Shown one piece after another: positions 60,280-64,000 of a stretch of 64,000 nucleotides of DNA. Below the pieces are notes generated by a model. It was not told the DNA's origin, did no database searches, and saw only the letters and a program-made list of their open reading frames with translations. The position numbers and the translations under genes were made by a program. The DNA lies in NCBI GenBank assembly GCA_024434165.1, contig QMIW01000008.1:1-64000 (forward strand). The letters run 5' to 3'. The stretch comes from Chloroflexota bacterium (GTDB taxonomy: Bacteria; Chloroflexota; Anaerolineae; Anaerolineales; Villigracilaceae). Each line of letters starts with the position of its first letter. Position 1 is the stretch's first letter.

Positions 60280-60954
60280 TCAAAACCCCCGCCTCTGGCC
60301 GGACCAGGGAGCGGGCGCATCGTTCTGAAATTCTTCCACGCTGGGACCTCGCAGCTGCGCGAGTCGCCACGTGCCGTAAAGGTAACTGAGGATGAGCAGG
60401 GCGATGGTTGCAGGCCAGCCCGTCAGTGTGTTGACCAGGGCGAGTTCATTCACAGCGTTGCCTTGAAAGAGCGATACTTGCCAGAATAATTTCGCTGCAA
60501 AATAGATGAGCCAGGCTGTTGTCACTTCGGTATAAGCGGGGCGGACGCGGTCGTGCCAGTACCAGTCGAGCGGCCAGCGGCGGGCTAGATAACTAGTCCA
60601 AGCCACGATTGGCTTGCGGATAATCAGGCTTACAAGAGCGAGGGCGACGGTCAGCCCGCCGTTGACGATACTTGGGAGGAAAAAGCCCTCCGAACGTCCG
60701 AGCAGAAACGCAAGCGCAATGGCGAGAGCAACGCTTCCCAGTCCTGCGAGCGCATAGACTATGGACTCTCCGCGACGGAGGCGCAGGATCGCGATCACGA
60801 ACGAGAGTCCGAGTGCGCTGATCATCGCGGCGGTAAAGCCAGCCAGCCCGTTCAGCAGGAGGAAAAATATCGGCGGCAGAATCGTGTCGAGCAAGCCGAC
60901 CCTACCTGTCACGGCGCGGAATTCCTCCAGCAGTTCGCGCGCCTTGTCAGGCAT
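60280..60954 (-). CDS. DUF3159-like membrane protein
   Basis: A 224-residue integral membrane protein with about six TM segments, starting with an amphipathic helix (PDKARELLEEFRAVTG). Loop motifs are RLRRGES, RRWPLDWYW and RPAYTEVTTAW. It resembles, to my knowledge, the actinobacterial DUF3159 family, which has no known function. It overlaps the previous gene by 8 bp. In this setting a role in membrane protection or pigment handling is possible but only inferred. Confidence 0.7.
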   Translation of the reverse strand: MPDKARELLEEFRAVTGRVGLLDTILPPIFFLLLNGLAGFTAAMISALGLSFVIAILRLRRGESIVYALAGLGSVALAIALAFLLGRSEGFFLPSIVNGGLTVALALVSLIIRKPIVAWTSYLARRWPLDWYWHDRVRPAYTEVTTAWLIYFAAKLFWQVSLFQGNAVNELALVNTLTGWPATIALLILSYLYGTWRLAQLRGPSVEEFQNDAPAPWSGQRRGF

Positions 60955-61273
60955 GTTTGCCCATCCAGAATTTTCGCCAGTCGCCGTTGCTGGATTGCAG
61001 GGCGAGGAAGGCGTAGAGCGCGCCGGTGAAGAATCCCAGCACCATCATGGCAATCGTCCACAGGATGGCAACAGGCAGGGACTTCTCACGGTAGATGATC
61101 CACATTGAGAAAAGCGTAAAGCCCACGTACAAGTCCACGAGCGAGACGATACCCCACGGCATGGATGTGAGTTGACTGCCTTCGCCAGAAAAGTCACCGA
61201 TGGTGAAGCCGTAGATGAGAACGACGGTCATGGCGAGCACGCCGAAAAGAGAAACGATCTTTGCGATTTTCAT
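60947..61273 (-). CDS. small membrane protein (DUF1475-like), light operon
   Basis: A 108-residue protein with three TM segments (about 4-24, 42-60, 70-92) and conserved-looking loops (MPWGIVSLVDLYVGFTLFS). Probably of the DUF1475 group; I am not certain of the number. It overlaps both neighbours (1 bp with 61273, 8 bp with 60954), so translation is coupled throughout. Function unknown. Confidence 0.65.
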   Translation of the reverse strand: MKIAKIVSLFGVLAMTVVLIYGFTIGDFSGEGSQLTSMPWGIVSLVDLYVGFTLFSMWIIYREKSLPVAILWTIAMMVLGFFTGALYAFLALQSSNGDWRKFWMGKHA

Positions 61274-61617
61274 TACAGCACCAGAATGATTCCGAAGACG
61301 ATTTCTACTGCGAGGCTGATCCAGTTGGATTGGACGGAAGACTTATCCACAAAGATCGAGATGAGACGCACGGCGGCGATGGCGAGGTACATGATGCCGA
61401 GCATTTGGTAGGTCTCGCGTGTTGCGAGGACGAATACGGCAATGCCGAGTCCGATGAACAGCCCACCGAGAATGGAGCGGATCTCGGTGATGCCGCGCCC
61501 ATCGGGAGCGGTCAACCCCGTAAAACCTTGCACATTGCGTGGAGCAAAAAGGGAGAGTAACCCCGTCCCGATGGTGAGGACGACGGCAACAAATTGAAGG
61601 GCTTTGAGGATGTTCAT
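61273..61617 (-). CDS. small membrane protein (DUF4345-like), light operon
   Basis: A 114-residue protein with four TM segments; ITEIRSILGGLFIGLGIAVF is the recognisable stretch, close to DUF4345 proteins. I chose the ATG at 61617, which gives an ATGA overlap with the stop of the DUF1295 gene; a frame to 61635 would lie inside that gene. Function unknown. Confidence 0.7.
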   Translation of the reverse strand: MNILKALQFVAVVLTIGTGLLSLFAPRNVQGFTGLTAPDGRGITEIRSILGGLFIGLGIAVFVLATRETYQMLGIMYLAIAAVRLISIFVDKSSVQSNWISLAVEIVFGIILVL

Positions 61618-62507
61618 GATTTTCCTAACTTCCACAATTTGGGAATCAATACGGGCGTAGATTTCTTATACGCTTCATAATCCGCCTGCCCGCCCCATTT
61701 TTGTTCGGCTTTCTTTTGGAGCAGGGGAATGCCGCTGATGCGGGTGAGCAGGATTGCGACGAAGAGCGGCGAAATCAACGCGACCCATGCCCAGCCTTGC
61801 AGGACAGGCATGGCGATGAGGGCGATACCGATCCACAAAACGATTTCGCCGAAGTAGTTGGGATGACGCGAGCGCGACCATAACCCGGTTTGGATGAATT
61901 TACCTTTGTTGGCGGGATCGGCGTTGAAACGGCTTTTCTGCGAGTCGGCGACGACTTCGATAATGAAGCCGGAGAGCCAGACCAGAAAACCGACGATGGC
62001 GAAGGCGTCCAGCTCTTTGCGCGTTGTGGCGGTGATGGCGACCAGCGCGGCGGCAAGCGTGAATGTGACCCATAAGCCCTGGATCGTCCATGTGTTGAGG
62101 AAGCGGATAAAGGATGGTTTGATCTCGTCGAAGCGGTCGTCCCTGCCTGCTTTTTGAATGCGGCTGAACAGGAACGTCCCAAGCCGGATCGCCCAAACGA
62201 CGACCAATACTGTGAGCAGAATCGAACGCGCATCGGGAGCGACGCTGTAGCGGCTGTAACAAAGCGAGACGCCGATGACGCTGATGTAGGTGATGCTTCC
62301 CGTCAGGTCGAAGAATTTTTCGGTCTGGAAGATATAGGCGGGGATGAAGACCAGCCACTGAATCAGGAATGCCAGCGCGACGGCGATGGCGAAGACGGGG
62401 ACGCCGCCGAAAGTGACGCTTCCCTGACTCCCTGCTAACGCCACGAGCCAGCCGATCAGGATCAATATTGGGAATATGACGAACGAAGTACGGTCTGTTG
62501 ATTTCAT
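61614..62507 (-). CDS. DUF1295 protein (steroid 5-alpha-reductase-like)
   Basis: A 297-residue membrane protein with about eight TM segments. The family mark SRHPNYFGEIVLWIGI (about 210-225) with the NADPH-site residues, and the RLGTFLFSRIQKAGRDDRFDEIK segment, are intact. DUF1295 belongs to the steroid 5-alpha-reductase/isoprenylcysteine methyltransferase-like superfamily, so it may reduce or modify a lipid or isoprenoid. In this operon a carotenoid or membrane lipid is a reasonable substrate (inference). A GGAAAAC site lies before the ATG. Confidence 0.88.
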   Translation of the reverse strand: MKSTDRTSFVIFPILILIGWLVALAGSQGSVTFGGVPVFAIAVALAFLIQWLVFIPAYIFQTEKFFDLTGSITYISVIGVSLCYSRYSVAPDARSILLTVLVVVWAIRLGTFLFSRIQKAGRDDRFDEIKPSFIRFLNTWTIQGLWVTFTLAAALVAITATTRKELDAFAIVGFLVWLSGFIIEVVADSQKSRFNADPANKGKFIQTGLWSRSRHPNYFGEIVLWIGIALIAMPVLQGWAWVALISPLFVAILLTRISGIPLLQKKAEQKWGGQADYEAYKKSTPVLIPKLWKLGKS

Positions 62508-62561
62508 GTTTTCCTTGTTTGTGTCGGCGGAACGCTAGAGGGACACGCAAGCGAACGTGTT

Positions 62562-63884
62562 CTACGCGCCCAACCTGGCAACTTCACCTGCCAGCCAGCG
62601 CTTGATCGGCTCGCCCTGCCCGTTGATGTGGGCATCCACGGCTTGCGAATAAATGTCCATGAACGCCGCCAACTCCTGCCGGGGGCGCTGGTAGGCTTGC
62701 AGGAGCATTTTCAGCCAATCCATTTCCCCGGCGAGATGTTCCATGTCCCCGAACTGCAGGGCGGCAGCGATGTTGTCGCCGAGGTATTGGATGCTCGCGT
62801 TGAGTTCTTCGGGACCGATGGAAAGCGGCGGGAGTTTTGCTTTGACCGTGCCTTCGATTTGCGCGCGCCTGGCGCTGAAGCCGTGCATGGCAGAGAGATA
62901 TTCCTGCGGGGCAGCTTTGGGCGTCTTCTCTTTGGGTTTGGTTCTCAAAAGAGATTCGACTTCCTTGACCGCATCCTCCAGCGAAACGCCGAGGAATTGA
63001 CCGGGAATGTACTCCGCGATTGCCGGGCGCAGGTTGAAGATGCGCCCGCCGAAGCCGACGAATACACCCTGACCGGCGAGCGCCAGCGCGGCATGCTGGA
63101 GGTGCGCCGCGCTGCTCAACGTTTGCGAGGCGAGGATGACCAGGTTTGCTCTAACGTTGAGCGCGGTTTCGGCGAACCGCTCGGCGGGGATGTTTGCGCC
63201 GAGGTAGATGACGTTCAATCCACGGCGGCGCAGGAACAATGCGATCTGCAGCGGCGTGAAGGCGTGCCATTCAGTGGGGGGGCATCCCACCAGGATGGTT
63301 TGCGGGCGGGTGGGGGCAGGTGAAGCGCTGAGCAGCGCGTCCAGCCGGCGCATGGCAAGGCCCGAGGCAAAATGTTCCTGCTGGACGCTGGCGCGGTTTT
63401 CGAACCACAAATTGCCGATCTCCGACATGCCCTTTTGCAGCACATCCATGCAAACCGATTCGACCGGGAACATGGAGAAGGCTTTGTTCAACGCCTGTTC
63501 TGCCTGTGTCTCGCTGAAGTTCAGGCAAGCCGTAACCCACTCCAAGCGGATGGCATCGAGGGTCGTATCGGCGGGGAGGATGGGCGCGGAACCCGTCAGC
63601 GTGGCGAGGCTCGATGGAGCCAGACCAGCCAGCGGGTCCGAGCCGGAGGCGGTGATTTCGTTCCACAAATCCACCGCGCGCGAAATGGAAAGCCCCTCTG
63701 CCTGGCGGGCGATCAGCCATTTAATCGTCTCGATATCGTATTGCGAATACAAGCGATGACCGCCCGCGCTGCGCTGCGGTACGGGCAAACCATAGCGGCG
63801 TTCCCAGGCGCGCAGTGTATCGGCGGCCAGCCCCGTTTCGCGGAGCACCGCTTTCAAGTTATAGGCAGGGGATTTGCTGAGCAT
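62562..63884 (-). CDS. litR: MerR-type B12-binding photoreceptor regulator (CarH/LitR family)
   Basis: A 440-residue DNA-binding regulator. The MerR helix-turn-helix is at about 8-75 (TLRAWERRYGLP, GGHRLYSQYD). The four-helix bundle carries W160 and E170-H171, the W-x9-EH motif that caps adenosyl-B12 in CarH, and the B12 domain has H207 in EWHAFTPLQIA and VIYLGANIP. It probably represses in the dark and lets go in light. The residue after W160 is Phe where Thermus CarH has the His that ligates cobalt after photolysis. It is about 150 residues longer than CarH, with an extra C-terminal helical region (about 310-440). Confidence 0.9.
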   Translation of the reverse strand: MLSKSPAYNLKAVLRETGLAADTLRAWERRYGLPVPQRSAGGHRLYSQYDIETIKWLIARQAEGLSISRAVDLWNEITASGSDPLAGLAPSSLATLTGSAPILPADTTLDAIRLEWVTACLNFSETQAEQALNKAFSMFPVESVCMDVLQKGMSEIGNLWFENRASVQQEHFASGLAMRRLDALLSASPAPTRPQTILVGCPPTEWHAFTPLQIALFLRRRGLNVIYLGANIPAERFAETALNVRANLVILASQTLSSAAHLQHAALALAGQGVFVGFGGRIFNLRPAIAEYIPGQFLGVSLEDAVKEVESLLRTKPKEKTPKAAPQEYLSAMHGFSARRAQIEGTVKAKLPPLSIGPEELNASIQYLGDNIAAALQFGDMEHLAGEMDWLKMLLQAYQRPRQELAAFMDIYSQAVDAHINGQGEPIKRWLAGEVARLGA

Positions 63885-63896
63885 GTTGGTTCCTCT

Positions 63897-64000
63897 TTAG
63901 GCGGGATTTAGAGTTGGTTTGGACACTTTTTGCACAGCAATTGTACCTTTTTCCTTCAGGATGCGCTCGGTTGTCAGGCGTGCAGAAAGCAGGACAATGG
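63897..64000 (-). CDS. C-terminal end of an upstream gene, truncated by the window
   Basis: An open frame enters from the right edge and ends at TAA (63899-63897), 12 bases before the LitR start; the last residues read TTERILKEKGTIAVQK then VSKPTLNPA. The LitR ribosome site AGAGGAA directly follows this stop. The codon pattern is like that of its neighbours, and the spacing implies the light operon continues beyond the window. Identity unknown. Confidence 0.45.
   Translation of the reverse strand, partial: IVLLSARLTTERILKEKGTIAVQKVSKPTLNPA

Noticed and set aside
62543-62560. ACACG-N8-CGTGT palindrome between litR and DUF1295 as a CarH operator
   Set aside because: The arms are only 5 bp and the site lies inside the operon, not at its promoter; a small hairpin is as likely.

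Overview
The window looks like chromosomal DNA of a bacterium, most likely a Chloroflexota (Anaerolineae-type) genome. This is inference from several signs: an isopentenyl phosphate kinase gene, a eukaryotic-type long formate-THF ligase, Thr-Pro-rich surface proteins, -10 boxes sitting about 7 nt before ATG (leaderless genes), and dispersed palindromic repeats. About 70 protein genes are supported. I recognised no rRNA, tRNA, CRISPR array, prophage or intact insertion sequence.

Layout. 1-2.8 kb: truncated beta-propeller gene, cold-shock protein, RhlE-type helicase. 2.9-6.8 kb (minus): a tight operon with a BchC-like dehydrogenase, a ComB-type phosphatase, a divergent pterin synthase and a glycosyltransferase, followed by a permuted-papain hydrolase; it looks like an uncharacterised small-molecule pathway. 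6.9-11.7 kb: PilZ, PIG-L deacetylase, greA, lysS and two unknown genes. 11.9-13.7 kb: kynureninase bracketed by 140-bp inverted repeats, with a second palindromic repeat inside its coding frame. 13.8-18.8 kb: an ABC exporter locus with a secreted TIG/CARDB protein, and a second PilZ gene. 18.9-31.1 kb: amidase, fhs, isopentenyl phosphate kinase, small genes, psuG with two SPFH-like membrane proteins, PHP phosphoesterase, MFS transporter.

31.4-49.6 kb: RNA-binding protein with an upstream terminator-like RNA, then a long purine-catabolism block. The block holds an 8-oxoguanine deaminase-like amidohydrolase, adenine deaminase, a GntR regulator, YgeY, two carbamoyltransferases (one YgeW-like), carbamate kinase and a BMP-type nucleoside ABC transporter. 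The logic is uptake and deamination of purines, with carbamoyl phosphate finally used to make ATP. A pair of about 135-bp MITE-like elements sits in it. 49.7-56.0 kb: threonine synthase, AI-2E transporter, GT2, M20 dipeptidase, MATE. 56.0-64.0 kb (minus): a nearly gap-free operon headed by a B12-binding MerR regulator (CarH/LitR type), then four small membrane-protein genes, an unknown gene, photolyase, cytochrome P450 and lycopene cyclase. This is a probable light-induced photoprotection operon with several undescribed members.

A trait seen across the window is short, semi-repetitive tracts with 6-8 base units, in gaps and also inside genes, where they are translated.
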